A DNA stretch of 64,000 nucleotides from Pseudomonas hydrolytica (lineage in GTDB: Bacteria; Pseudomonadota; Gammaproteobacteria; Pseudomonadales; Pseudomonadaceae). The notes beneath the pieces were generated by a model. That model searched no databases. It saw nothing but the letters and a program-made list of their open reading frames with translations, and was not told where the DNA came from. This document shows, in pieces, positions 8,106-18,136 of the stretch. Made by a program: the position numbers and the translations under genes. Position 1 is the first letter of the stretch. Every line of letters begins with the position of its first letter. The stretch is from NCBI RefSeq assembly GCF_021495345.1, contig NZ_CP099397.1, forward strand, positions 2,542,001 through 2,606,000, read 5' to 3'.

Positions 8106-8936
8106 TCAGGCCTGGAAATCGGTCGACATGGCCAGGTCTCGCCACTCGTTCAGTTCGCTGACGACAAACTCGTTCTTTGCTTCGATACGAGCCACGGTAT
8201 CGCTGCCAAGCGGCAGGCGCTGAGGCGGCTTGGGCGCGTTGACCAAAGCGAGCATGGCTTCGGCAAATTTCACCGGATCGCCTAGTTGGGTGTGGTTGTA
8301 GTCCTTCGCGAAGCGCCGCATTGCGCCAACCGTGTCGTCATAGTCGGCCAGTTCCAGTGCGGTCTTGATCAGCGATTGCTCGTCGAGAAAGTCGGTACGG
8401 AAAAAGCCCGGCTCGACCACGGTCGCGTGAATGCCCAGCGGCGCGACCTCCTGATGCAGCGCCTCAGTGATGCCTTCTATGGCGAACTTCGTCGAGCCGT
8501 ATACGCCCCACCCTACGTACGCCTGATAACCACCAATGGAGGAAATGTTGATGATGTGGCCGGAACGTTGGCGACGCATGTGCGGCAGTACCGCTCTGAT
8601 CACATTCAACACGCCGAACACGTTGGTGGCGAACAGGCGCTCGGTTTCGCTGGCGCTCGTCTCCTCGACTGCGCCAAGCACGCCGAAACCGGCGTTGTTG
8701 ATCACGACATCGATACGCCCGAAGCGCTTGATGCCCTCAGCCACGGCCTGCTGGGTTTCGCTTTCGCTGGTCACGTCCAGACGCACCGCCAGCAGCTTGG
8801 GATGGTTGCCAAGGCGCGACACGACTTCTTCAGGTTTGCGGGCCGTAGCAATTACCGCGTCACCAGCACGCAGAGCGTGTTCTGCAATCAGAGAGCCAAG
8901 ACCGCGGGAAGCACCAGTAATGAACCAAGTACGCAT
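8106..8936 (-). CDS. short-chain dehydrogenase/reductase (SDR)
   Basis: 276-residue NAD(P)-dependent oxidoreductase. It has the cofactor loop TGASRGLG near the N-terminus, NNAG, and the catalytic Ser with YGSTK (Tyr-x3-Lys). Start at 8936, where GGAGGAG lies 6 nt upstream; the longer frame to 8996 has no such site. It is divergent from the LysR gene at 9064, its likely regulator. The substrate is unknown. Confidence 0.88.
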   Translation of the reverse strand: MRTWFITGASRGLGSLIAEHALRAGDAVIATARKPEEVVSRLGNHPKLLAVRLDVTSESETQQAVAEGIKRFGRIDVVINNAGFGVLGAVEETSASETERLFATNVFGVLNVIRAVLPHMRRQRSGHIINISSIGGYQAYVGWGVYGSTKFAIEGITEALHQEVAPLGIHATVVEPGFFRTDFLDEQSLIKTALELADYDDTVGAMRRFAKDYNHTQLGDPVKFAEAMLALVNAPKPPQRLPLGSDTVARIEAKNEFVVSELNEWRDLAMSTDFQA

Positions 8937-9063
8937 ATCAACTCCTCCTGTCTTTGGCCTGCACCATTGCGGGCCTTCTTGATGAGTTGACGCCACTTTA
9001 AAATCCCGTTATTGCTGTGATAATCCCAATAAAATTGAATGGCCTTGTGAATTTCGCTCATAT

Positions 9064-9966
9064 ATGAAGCCAGTATCCGCGGCAGATCTGTCGATCTTTC
9101 TCAGCATCGCTCAGCACCTCAGTCTTAGCCGGGCTGCGATTGACCTCGGGCTCTCGCCATCGGCATTGAGTCACGCACTACGAACACTGGAAACCCGCCT
9201 GGGGGTACGCCTGTTCAACCGCACGACTCGGAGTGTGGCGCTGACCGAGGCCGGTGAACGCCTCTACTCAAGGGTCAGGCCAGCCTTTCGCGATATCGAC
9301 GATGCCTTGGAGGATCTCAACAATTTTCGTGACAAGCCTTCCGGCAACTTGCGCATTACGGCTGGCCGGCCAGCGGCTCAGCTGGTGTTGCTGCCAATGG
9401 TCAGCAAGTTTCTTCAGGCCTACCCAGACGTACGTGTGGACATCGTTACCGACGATGCGCTGGTGGATGTGGTCTCAGCAGGCTTCGATGCAGGAGTGCG
9501 GTTTGGCGAGCGGCTAGAGGCGGACATGGTATCCCTGGCTATTGGCCCATACATGCGCTCGGTGGTCGTGGGCTCGCCAGAATTTCTACGGCAACACCCT
9601 ACTCCACAGAAACCCCAGGACCTGCACGGCATACCTTGCATCCGCCATCGATTTCCCAGCGGTTCGTTTTATCGCTGGGAGTTCTCTCAGGCCGGCGTAG
9701 AGCTGGAAATCGATGTGGAGGGACCTCTGATTCTGAGCGACGTAGGTCTCATGGTTGACCCGGCGCTTCAGGGCGTTGGCCTGGCCTACGTTTTCGAGGG
9801 CATGGTCAGCGAACATCTCGCTTCGGGGCGCTTGATCCAGGTATTGGAGTCTTGGTGCCCTTTCTATCCCGGATTGCACCTTTACTATCCGAGCCGACGA
9901 CAGGTTCCGGCGGCGCTCAAGGCCTTCATCGAATTCGCCCGAGACACTCGTCGACATGGCTCATGA
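9064..9966 (+). CDS. LysR-family transcriptional regulator
   Basis: 300 residues. The N-terminal winged HTH has LSRAAIDLGLSPSALSHALRTLETRLGVRLFNRTTRSVALTEAG-type sequence, followed by an effector domain with DIVTDDALVDVVSAGFDAGVRFG, as in the DsdC/TrmB-like aldehyde-responsive subgroup. It is transcribed away from the SDR across a 127-bp gap, the classic arrangement for a LysR regulator and its target. Confidence 0.9.
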   Translation: MKPVSAADLSIFLSIAQHLSLSRAAIDLGLSPSALSHALRTLETRLGVRLFNRTTRSVALTEAGERLYSRVRPAFRDIDDALEDLNNFRDKPSGNLRITAGRPAAQLVLLPMVSKFLQAYPDVRVDIVTDDALVDVVSAGFDAGVRFGERLEADMVSLAIGPYMRSVVVGSPEFLRQHPTPQKPQDLHGIPCIRHRFPSGSFYRWEFSQAGVELEIDVEGPLILSDVGLMVDPALQGVGLAYVFEGMVSEHLASGRLIQVLESWCPFYPGLHLYYPSRRQVPAALKAFIEFARDTRRHGS

Positions 9967-10121
9967 GCCCATTCGGCGCTGGCAATTTCCACTGACCCGT
10001 TCTAATAATATGTTAGTTGTAATTCCAGCTGAGCTAGCCGCATGCCCTATTAAGCTCATCTGCATAATCGGCACGCTGGCAATAAAGTACATTCGGCTCC
10101 CGAACGATGCCGGAGCGGCTT

Positions 10122-11057
10122 ATGCGTCAAGACCACCTAGATGGTTTGCTCACCTTTATTGCCGTTGCTGAGGAAAAAGGTTTTTCTGCAGCGGCAGTGA
10201 GACTCGGAGTATCGCCTTCGGCGGTAAGCCAGAGCATTCGCAACCTCGAACAGCGTCTTGGGCTAGTGCTTTTCAACCGCACTACCCGCAGCGTTTGCCT
10301 GACCGAAATCGGCGAGCGTTATTTGGAGCGCGTGCAGCCAGCGCTCGAGCTGCTCAAATCGGCCTCCCAGGAACTGGGCCGTGAAGCCGATCACCCATCA
10401 GGCCTGCTGCGGATCAACGTGCCGCGAGCAGCCTATCTGATCATTCTGCAACCCGTGTTACGGCGCTTCATGGCGGCTTACCCAGAGATCAACCTGGAAA
10501 TTCGGGTGGAGAATCTTCTGGTTGATATCGTGAGCCAGGGCTTCGACGCAGGCATCCGCTTCGGCGACGCAGTCGAAAAAGACATGGTTGCCATCGCTGT
10601 CGGCCCTACGCTTCAGGCGCAGGTCATTGCCTCGCCTACTTATCTGGTGCAGCACGGCGTACCGACGCATCCCCAGCAGTTGACGATGCATAACTGCATC
10701 GGCTAGCGCCACACCACGAGCGGCCAGATCGAGCGCTGGAATTTTTCTCGCGGTGATGAAAAGTACGATCTGACACCGAGAGGCAGATTGATACTCAACG
10801 ACTCGGAAATTCTCGTGCGTGCCGCTTTGGAGGGGCTGGGAGTTGCCTACATGATCAACGGTTACATCGAGGCGCTGGTGGCACAGGGGCGACTCGTGCG
10901 TCTGCTGGCCGATTGGAGCCCTACCCTCCCTGCCCTTCACCTCTATTACCCCGACCGTCGCCGCGTTCCCGCAAAACTACGTGCGCTGATCGACTTTCTG
11001 CGCCACGAGCGTGACGCCACGCATCAGCAGCAGATCGAAGCACCGCTACTGCTCTGA
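10122..11057 (+). pseudogene. LysR-family regulator disrupted by one nonsense codon
   Basis: Start at 10122, with GGAG 6 nt upstream. The frame runs through the HTH and most of the effector domain to a TAG at 10704-10706. It then continues in the same frame (RHTTSGQIERWNF ...) to a natural end at 11057. Relatives have a Tyr at the stop position (CIRYRH-type), so a single TAC/TAT to TAG change explains it. The rest is not decayed, so the event is recent or a sequencing error. It belongs to the same subgroup as the LysR at 9064. Confidence 0.85.
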
Positions 11058-11083
11058 ACCTCATTCATGCCGCACGGCAGGCT

Positions 11084-12787
11084 TCAGAACAGCACGCTGG
11101 TCGAGTTTTCGCTCACCCTGCCCTTATTCATCCACACGACTCGATCTGCCGCCAATATGGCCGCAGGCCGATGGGCAATTACGATACGGGTCTGCTGCGG
11201 ACGTAAGGCAGCGATGCTCGCCAGCACCTCGGCTTCGGTCTGTGGATCGAGTGCAGAGGTCGCTTCGTCCATTATCAGTACGGGGGCATCTACCAGGAGC
11301 GCGCGCGCCAATGCCAAACGTTGGCGCTGACCGCCGGAGAGACGCGCGCCGTAAGCACCGACCTGCGTCTCATAGCCATGCGGTAACTGCAGGATAAAGT
11401 CGTGCGCACAGGCGGCTTTGGCCGCAGCGATCACCTCCGCCTTGCTGGCCGTCGGGCGCGAATAGGCAATGTTCTCCCAGATCGAGCGATTCAGAAGCGT
11501 GGGCTCCTGGGTTACGACTGAAACTTGCTGTCGCAGCGTAGCCAGCGGCAGCTGCGCAATATCGTGACCATCCAGCAGAATGCGCCCAGCTGAAGGCTCG
11601 TAAAAGCGCTGCAGCAAACGCGCAATGGTGGACTTTCCAGACCCGCTGGCGCCGGCAATGGCGACTGTTTCGCCTGGCTTGATCTGTAAATCCAGGCGAT
11701 TCAACACGGATACCCGTCCCTGGGGGTAGGCAAAGCTCACCCCATCGAACACCACTTCTCCTCGCCAGGAAAGATCGACAAGAACTGGCTCGCGCGTTTC
11801 CTCTCGCGGCAAAGCCGTCAGCAACAGGGCATCTGCTGCATCCTCCAGGCCCTTCTGCGCAACTCGCAGGTTTTCCCCGAAGCCCCGCAGGTAGCCAGCC
11901 ATCAGAAGAAAAGACGTTACGGCAAAAGCGACATCGCCTGGCCCCGTCTCGCCCCTCGCCCATGTGTAGAGCGCTACGCCGCTCAAACCCGTCAACAACA
12001 GAAGCAGTAGGAGATTTTGCACCAGCCCCAGATCGACGAAACGCCGCCAGGCAGTGGCTGACGACCTACCCCAGAGTCTGGCAATTTCTTCCATGTGATT
12101 GCTTTCACGTCGTTCTGCCGTAAATCCCTTGATCGTTACCGAAGCGGCCAGAACGTCAGCGACGATTCCGCTGAGATGACTGTCCGTAGCATTGGCCTGC
12201 AAGCTGGCCGGCCGAATCCAATGCATACCCACCAGCAGATTGCTCGCTATGAAGGCCAGTGCAACCAGCAGTGCCAAGACACCGGCAATAGGCTCTCGCC
12301 AGCCGATCATGACGATCAGGCCAAGCAACACCACCAGTGCGGGCCCGAGATGGATGGTAGTCGCGTCAGTGACGGCGTCATACCCGTCCATCGCGCGACG
12401 TATGCGTCTTACCGTCTCGCCGGTGGCTTGGGTCGCATGCCAATCGGCTGGCGCCGACAGAACATGATCGAATCCCTGCAGCAGAACTGTTTGCATGTTT
12501 CGAGCGGCCAGCGGAATCCATAGACGGTGGGCGAGATTCCGGCTGATCGCAAACCCCGCAAAGGCCACCAGAAGCACTACCCAGCTCTGCCAGACAAGCG
12601 CCTGGTCAGCACTCTCGGCCACACCTTCAATCAACCGCGCGGATGCCCAGGGTAGCAAGAGGTCGAAACCCGTGGCGGCCAGCGTCAATGTCAGACCGAG
12701 AAAGAAGTATCCACTACGACGCATCCAGAGGCTGGCTACGAAACCAAGCACCCTGCGATAGGCTATGGGTCTGACGTAAGCGTCCAT
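11084..12787 (-). CDS. ABC exporter, fused permease and ATPase
   Basis: 567 residues. An N-terminal six-helix exporter domain is followed by a nucleotide-binding domain with Walker A GASGSGKST, signature LSGGQRQR and Walker B LIMDEATSALD. It works as a homodimer or heterodimer in the inner membrane; the substrate is not evident (lipid, peptide or siderophore are possible). The start at 12787 follows GGAGGAACGTT; the longer frame to 12865 looks like leader DNA. It converges with the LysR pseudogene. Confidence 0.9.
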   Translation of the reverse strand: MDAYVRPIAYRRVLGFVASLWMRRSGYFFLGLTLTLAATGFDLLLPWASARLIEGVAESADQALVWQSWVVLLVAFAGFAISRNLAHRLWIPLAARNMQTVLLQGFDHVLSAPADWHATQATGETVRRIRRAMDGYDAVTDATTIHLGPALVVLLGLIVMIGWREPIAGVLALLVALAFIASNLLVGMHWIRPASLQANATDSHLSGIVADVLAASVTIKGFTAERRESNHMEEIARLWGRSSATAWRRFVDLGLVQNLLLLLLLTGLSGVALYTWARGETGPGDVAFAVTSFLLMAGYLRGFGENLRVAQKGLEDAADALLLTALPREETREPVLVDLSWRGEVVFDGVSFAYPQGRVSVLNRLDLQIKPGETVAIAGASGSGKSTIARLLQRFYEPSAGRILLDGHDIAQLPLATLRQQVSVVTQEPTLLNRSIWENIAYSRPTASKAEVIAAAKAACAHDFILQLPHGYETQVGAYGARLSGGQRQRLALARALLVDAPVLIMDEATSALDPQTEAEVLASIAALRPQQTRIVIAHRPAAILAADRVVWMNKGRVSENSTSVLF

Positions 12788-13110
12788 AACGTTCCTCCGA
12801 AGACTGTTCAATCGCAGCGGCGCGACTTGGGCGAAGATGGTCGACTGCAGACGCTGATTGAACAATACGCCTGGAAGCTCAGAGGCTTTTAAGTGCTACT
12901 TACGAATAGAGCGATTGATCAGTTGGGCTTCAGTACGCCGGGGAATTTCGAGGTGCAGAACCGACAGTTCGCTTGTCGCTCAGGCCTGACGTGAGTCTGT
13001 GATGTACCTACACTCCATCTGCTCGCGATCGATCTGATTGAGAGCCTCGGCCATACCCGTGTGGCTTGCGCGAAACCAAAGATACCGCTCGACTTTTGGG
13101 AGGGCTCATC
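12788..13110. other. intergenic region between divergent genes, nothing recognised
   Basis: 323 bp between the ABC exporter start and the DinB start. It must hold both promoters. I see no hairpin, repeat or small gene that I can support. Confidence 0.4.
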
Positions 13111-13632
13111 ATGGCCAATACCGCCATGGGCAGCATGCTCATCGAATACAAGCGTTGGGCAGACAAGCTTTTTCTGAACAGTGTCGCTGAACTCCCCGCC
13201 GAGGAACTCACTCGCGAACATGCAGGCCCTATCAAGACCATCATTGCAGTGCTGAACCATATGTACGTGGTGGATCGAATCTGGCAAGCCCACCTGGAAG
13301 GCCGTGAGCATGGTTTCACGTCACGTCAGGCGATGCCCTATCCAGACCTCTCCGAATTGCGTCAAGCTCAACTGGAGGTCGATAACTGGCTCATTGAGTG
13401 GTATGCCAGGCAGAGCGAAGCGACATTGGCCCGTAGCATCGATTTTGCCTTCGTCTCCGGCAATCGCGGCAACATGACTGCCGAAGCCATGGTTTTGCAT
13501 CTCGTCAATCATGCGACCTATCACAGAGGCTGGCTCGTGCAGATGTACTTCGAGATACCGGCCATGCCCCCGATGACAGACCTTTGTGTGTATCTGACCG
13601 AAGCGCAGCCCGGATCGTTGACTAACTGCTAA
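13111..13632 (+). CDS. DinB-family protein
   Basis: 173 residues with a four-helix DinB/YfiT fold. The metal-ligand histidines are visible in VLNHMYVVDRIW and HLVNHATYHRGWL. Family members act as metal-dependent thiol transferases or related enzymes; the role here is unknown. Start at 13111, after GGGAGGG; the longer frame to 13066 has no such site. It overlaps the end of the convergent LysR gene by 4 nt. Confidence 0.85.
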   Translation: MANTAMGSMLIEYKRWADKLFLNSVAELPAEELTREHAGPIKTIIAVLNHMYVVDRIWQAHLEGREHGFTSRQAMPYPDLSELRQAQLEVDNWLIEWYARQSEATLARSIDFAFVSGNRGNMTAEAMVLHLVNHATYHRGWLVQMYFEIPAMPPMTDLCVYLTEAQPGSLTNC

Positions 13633-14531
13633 CCGCTCATGTGCTCAACTATCTTGCTCCTGAGCCAACGCTCGGCGGGGTCATTGTCGGTTACCCCACC
13701 CCAGACCATGGACAGATCCGACGTCACTATCGGAAACGGAGGGTCGTCGGCGCGTAGGTGGGTTCCTTCGATCAAGGCCGCAGCGGCGTAATCGGGCACC
13801 GATGCCAGCAATTCCGTCCCGGCCAGAATAGAGCGCAGCCCGCTGAATTGCGGTACCGCCAGTACGACCCGGCGCGAGCGCCCCAACTTGGCCAGGTCGT
13901 TATCGATATTGCCAGTCAGATCGCCCGAAAAGGACACCAGTGCATGCGGCCGTGCGCAGTAATCGTCCAGCGTCAGCGGCCCAGGACGACTATCGCCTCT
14001 TAGCACCTTGACCTTCAACTCACGCAGTTTCCGGCGTTTCGCGTTGGCAGGCAGTTCAGCGGTGTAGCTGACTCCAACGGAAATTTCTCCCGAGGCCAGC
14101 ATGGGCGACATGAGAAGGAAGTTGACGCGCCGAACGACGATCACGACTTCTGGCGCTTCTTCCCGCAATTGATTAAGCAGCGCAGGGAACAGTCCGAACT
14201 CTGCATCGTCGGACAGGCCGATGCGGAACGTGTCCCGGTTAGTGGCCGGATTGAATTCGCGGGCCCTGCTGACCGCGCAGGAGATGGTATCCATTGCCGG
14301 CTGCAGCTCTTTGAGAATTGCCAGTGCGCGTGCCGTTGGCTCGAAGCCGCGCCCGTTGCGTACTAACAGCGGGTCGTCGAAGAGATCACGTAATCGCGCC
14401 AGAGCGGCGCTGACCGCGGGTTGGCCCAGGAACAGCTTTTCTGCTGCGCGGGTGAGATTCTTCTCGAACATCAGCGTTTCGAAGATCACCAGCAGGTTCA
14501 GATCGACACGGCGTAAATCGTTGCGATTCAT
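13629..14531 (-). CDS. LysR-family regulator, MexT-like paralogue
   Basis: 300 residues starting MNRNDLRRVDLNLLVIFETL, with LTRAAEKLFLGQPAVSAALARL as the recognition region. The ending PAERWLRSKI is shared with MexT. By eye it is well over half identical to the MexT at 36057 in this window. Start at 14531, with GAGG 8 nt upstream. It is divergent from xdhC, which it may control. Which target it serves is inference. Confidence 0.88.
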   Translation of the reverse strand: MNRNDLRRVDLNLLVIFETLMFEKNLTRAAEKLFLGQPAVSAALARLRDLFDDPLLVRNGRGFEPTARALAILKELQPAMDTISCAVSRAREFNPATNRDTFRIGLSDDAEFGLFPALLNQLREEAPEVVIVVRRVNFLLMSPMLASGEISVGVSYTAELPANAKRRKLRELKVKVLRGDSRPGPLTLDDYCARPHALVSFSGDLTGNIDNDLAKLGRSRRVVLAVPQFSGLRSILAGTELLASVPDYAAAALIEGTHLRADDPPFPIVTSDLSMVWGGVTDNDPAERWLRSKIVEHMSG

Positions 14532-14751
14532 GGGCGGACCTCGTGGAGTGCAACCTGACAAGCATTAAAGCACCACCTTTCTGCACGCTCTTCAATTTGC
14601 CTGTGTGGGTTGCTGCAGTTCAAGCCAGAGGGCAGGCCGGCGCTCCCACATTGTTAAGGCTCTCTTAAAGCGTCATGCAGTTGCGATGGCTAATGGTGCG
14701 ACATGTGCTGGGCAATACTCGACGCAATGACCGAATAAGCGGCGAGGCGTC

Positions 14752-15900
14752 ATGACAGACATAATGCAGTTGTTGCTGGCGACGGATGAGTTGGAGGCGA
14801 ATAAGCAGGACGCTGTGCTGGCGACCGTGGTGAAGGTGGAAGGCTCTGCATATCGCCGCCCTGGCGCGCGCATGCTAATCCCGGTTGCCGGTGGTGCTGT
14901 CGGCACGGTGAGCGGCGGCTGTCTGGAGCGTGATCTCATCAGCAAAGCCTGGTGGCTTACCGATTCAGGCAAACCCACAGTCCGCACTTACAGTACCGGT
15001 GCCGAAGGTGACGAAGCCGACGAGGAAGAGGATCTGACCTTCGGCCTGGGCTGCAACGGCACTGTCCATATTCTGTTGGAGCGAGTTCAACACAACGCAG
15101 TACCTTTGCCGCTCTGTCTGTTGCGGCAAGTCCACAGACTGGGCGCTCCGGCGGCTCTTGCCACAGTGATCGCGAGCAGCGATGAGAGCGTTCGCCTGGC
15201 CGACCGAGTCGCGATCGATCCAACCGGTGTTGTGCACCTAAGCATCCGCCAGGACTCCCTCGCGAAAGCGCTGGAGGTCGACTTGCGGGCCGTCATGCTG
15301 CATCAACGCTCGGCCCGCCAGCGTTATAGCCTGGAGGGTGGCGAGGTGGAGGTGCTGTTCGAGTACCTGATGCCGCCTCCTAGATTGGTAGTTTTCGGTG
15401 CGGGTCACGATGCGCAGCCGCTGGTAAGTCTGGCTTCCCAGCACGGCTGGCAGGTTACGGTGATTGACGCCCGCAGGCATTTTGCTCGCAAGGAGCGCTT
15501 TCCCGGCGCCGTTCAGGTGGTGCATCTGGAGCTGGAGCAACAAGCGGACCTGGGCGCGATACTCAATGCAGCTGCAGTAGTGATCATGTCGCATAGCTAC
15601 CGCCAGGACAGGCACTGGTTGGAGCACGCACTGCGCATGCGGCCACGTTACATCGGCCAGTTGGGCCCACGTAGCCGCACCGAGCGGCTACTCGCCGATA
15701 TCGGCCCCTCAAGTCGGCATTATCCGGGCTATGAGCGCCTGCATTACCCCATGGGCCTGGATTTAGGCGGCGACACGCCCGAGAGCGTGGCGCTATCGGT
15801 GTTGTCGGAACTGACCGCGTATACGAACGGACGCCAGGGGGGCATGCTCAGGATGCGTGAAGCACCTATTCACGATTGCGTGCCCACCCTGCGCGGCTGA
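14752..15900 (+). CDS. xdhC: XdhC/CoxI-family maturation factor
   Basis: 382 residues. The N-terminal XdhC_CoxI domain has VKVEGSAYRRPGARML and GTVSGGCLERDL. The C-terminal Rossmann domain has VVFGAGHDAQPLVSLA and IGQLGPRSRTERLL. XdhC proteins bind molybdopterin, promote sulfuration of the cofactor and insert it into xanthine-dehydrogenase-family enzymes. It converges on the molybdopterin subunit gene ending at 15942, its obvious client. Confidence 0.9.
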   Translation: MTDIMQLLLATDELEANKQDAVLATVVKVEGSAYRRPGARMLIPVAGGAVGTVSGGCLERDLISKAWWLTDSGKPTVRTYSTGAEGDEADEEEDLTFGLGCNGTVHILLERVQHNAVPLPLCLLRQVHRLGAPAALATVIASSDESVRLADRVAIDPTGVVHLSIRQDSLAKALEVDLRAVMLHQRSARQRYSLEGGEVEVLFEYLMPPPRLVVFGAGHDAQPLVSLASQHGWQVTVIDARRHFARKERFPGAVQVVHLELEQQADLGAILNAAAVVIMSHSYRQDRHWLEHALRMRPRYIGQLGPRSRTERLLADIGPSSRHYPGYERLHYPMGLDLGGDTPESVALSVLSELTAYTNGRQGGMLRMREAPIHDCVPTLRG

Positions 15901-15941
15901 CCATGCTCCCTGTCGATCCGCTATCGGCCATCTGAACTCAG

Positions 15942-18134
15942 TCAGGTAGTACGCAGCTCCTGCGTGTTAATGGGCAAACTGCGCAAGCGCTTGCCGGTTG
16001 CGGCGTATATGGCGTTGACCACGGCCGGAGCGATAGTCACCGTCGAAACCTCACCGAGGCCACCCGGGGCCTCGCTGCTTTCAACCGTATGCGTGATCAG
16101 CTCTGGAACCTCATTGATCCGCAGCATCCGGTAGGTATCGAAGTTGCCTTGCTCCACGCGGCCATCCTTGAAGGTGATATCGCCGAACAGCGCCGCGGTA
16201 AGACCGAAGAAGGTTCCGCCCTGAATCTGCGCCACCACGCTATCGGGATTGATTGGAATGCCGCAGTCGACAACGGTGGTGACCTTCAGTACCCGCACAT
16301 CGCCGTTGGCACTCACGCTGACCTCGGCCACCTGCGCCGCATAGGTGCTGAAGCAGTAGGTCAGTGCCAGGCCGCGGCCATGGCCCTGTGGCAGGGGGCT
16401 GTCCCAATCGGACTTCTCTCGCAACAGCTGCAACACCTTGATTGCGCGTGGATGTTCCTGGAGCAGCGGATAGCGATACTCGAAAGGATCGGCCTTGGCG
16501 ACATGGATCAGCTCATCGAGCAGGCCCTCGACCATGAAGGCGTTCTGCGTATGGCCGACGCCGCGCCAGAAGGCCGGGGTGATACCAGCCGGCGGCTCAT
16601 GACGAACGTACTGCACCTTGACGTTGGGGAATGCATACGGCCCGCTGGCATCACGCACGGCATCGCGGTCGATGCCATTGACGAAGGCCGGTGGGGCCCA
16701 GCGTGCCAGGATGGAGCCGCCGGTGACCTTGTGCGTCCAGGCTACTGGACGATTCTGCTCATCCAGTCCGGCGCTCAGATGGTTGTAATGAAACGGTCGC
16801 AGCGTGCTGTGGCGGGTATCCTCTTCGCGAGACCAGATGACCTTGACCGGGTAATCGACCTGCTTGGCGATCTTCACCGCGTGGATCACGAAATCGATTT
16901 CCAGGCGCCGGCCAAACCCTCCGCCGATGAGATGGTTGTGAACCTGCACGGCCTCCTCGGGCAGACCGGTCAACTCTGCCGCAGCTGTCTTGGCGCGAGC
17001 TGGCACCTGAATGCCCACCCAGATGTCACAGGCATCCTTGCGGACATGCACGGTACAGTTGACCGGCTCCAGGCAGGCGTGAGCAAGAAACGGCACCTGA
17101 TAGACCACGTCCAGTCGCGTTGCCGCTTTCTGCAGCGCCTCTTCGGCATTGCCATCGTTGCGGACTTCGACTCCCGCTTGCTCTGAAGCCTTTTGGATAT
17201 CGCTCAACAACTGCGCGCTGGAAAGCTGGGCATTCGCCCCAGGGTTCCACTTGATCTGCAGAGCAGCCAAGCCCTTGCGCGCTGCGCCCATGTGATCGGC
17301 GATGACCGCTACCGCATTATCGGTGCGAATCACCTCGCGCACCCCACGCACAGCCATCGCCGGGGCGGAGTCGACCGCATCGAGTGTTCCGCCGACCACG
17401 GGGCATATGGTGATCGCTGCCACCTTCATACCCTCGGGGTGTACGTCGATGCCAAACACCGCCGTGCCATTGACCTTGCTAGGCGAATCGGTGCGCTTGG
17501 CCGGTGTGCCTATAAGCTTGAAATCCTTGGGATCCTTCAGCGGAATCGTTTCCGGCAACGGCAGTTTGGCCGCGGCGTCCACCAGTTCGCCGTAGCCTAA
17601 CTTGCGTCCACTGGAGGGATGCAACACCTCGCCTGCCTCAGCTCTGCAACTGTCAGGCGCGACTCCCCATTGCTGGGCGGCAGCGGCGACAAGTAGTACC
17701 CGAGCAGCAGCTCCTGCCTCGCGCAGGGGTTTCCAGTTGCCGGGTACCGAGGTCGAGCCACCGGTTACCTGGAAACCAAGCATGGGATTTGGATAACGCT
17801 TGTCATCGGCTGGCGCATGCTCGATGTGCACCTGTTCAAGGCCGACTTCAAGCTCTTCGGCAATCAGCGCTGGCATGGAGGTGTAAGTCCCCTGCCCCAT
17901 TTCCACTGGCTGGATCGTGAGGTAGATACCGCCTTCGCGATCAATACGGACATAGGCGTTGGGCGCGAAACTCCTCCCTGTCGAAGCCTGAGCATCGCGC
18001 ATCAGCGGGGGCAGCGAGAAGCTGATCAACAGCCCGCCCCCGACCGCAGCACTGGCTTTGAGGAAATGACGCCGGCTCAGGGCCAGGGGCTCTTGGGACG
18101 AGGTTTTCATGGGGAAGTCCTGCAAACTGTTCAT
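15942..18134 (-). CDS. molybdopterin-binding subunit of an IorB-type periplasmic oxidoreductase
   Basis: 730 residues with a twin-arginine signal (SRRHFLKASAAVGGG), so it is exported folded. The body shows xanthine-dehydrogenase-family features: HACLEPVNCTVHV, GGGFGRRLEIDF, APGGLGEVSTV. It belongs to the IorB clade of isoquinoline or aldehyde oxidoreductases; the substrate here is unknown. Start at 18134, with GGAGGGG upstream and 2 nt after the stop of the 2Fe-2S subunit. A second ATG at 18110 is possible. With the 2Fe-2S protein and cytochrome c upstream it forms a three-part electron chain. Confidence 0.9.
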   Translation of the reverse strand: MNSLQDFPMKTSSQEPLALSRRHFLKASAAVGGGLLISFSLPPLMRDAQASTGRSFAPNAYVRIDREGGIYLTIQPVEMGQGTYTSMPALIAEELEVGLEQVHIEHAPADDKRYPNPMLGFQVTGGSTSVPGNWKPLREAGAAARVLLVAAAAQQWGVAPDSCRAEAGEVLHPSSGRKLGYGELVDAAAKLPLPETIPLKDPKDFKLIGTPAKRTDSPSKVNGTAVFGIDVHPEGMKVAAITICPVVGGTLDAVDSAPAMAVRGVREVIRTDNAVAVIADHMGAARKGLAALQIKWNPGANAQLSSAQLLSDIQKASEQAGVEVRNDGNAEEALQKAATRLDVVYQVPFLAHACLEPVNCTVHVRKDACDIWVGIQVPARAKTAAAELTGLPEEAVQVHNHLIGGGFGRRLEIDFVIHAVKIAKQVDYPVKVIWSREEDTRHSTLRPFHYNHLSAGLDEQNRPVAWTHKVTGGSILARWAPPAFVNGIDRDAVRDASGPYAFPNVKVQYVRHEPPAGITPAFWRGVGHTQNAFMVEGLLDELIHVAKADPFEYRYPLLQEHPRAIKVLQLLREKSDWDSPLPQGHGRGLALTYCFSTYAAQVAEVSVSANGDVRVLKVTTVVDCGIPINPDSVVAQIQGGTFFGLTAALFGDITFKDGRVEQGNFDTYRMLRINEVPELITHTVESSEAPGGLGEVSTVTIAPAVVNAIYAATGKRLRSLPINTQELRTT

Positions 18135-18136
18135 GA

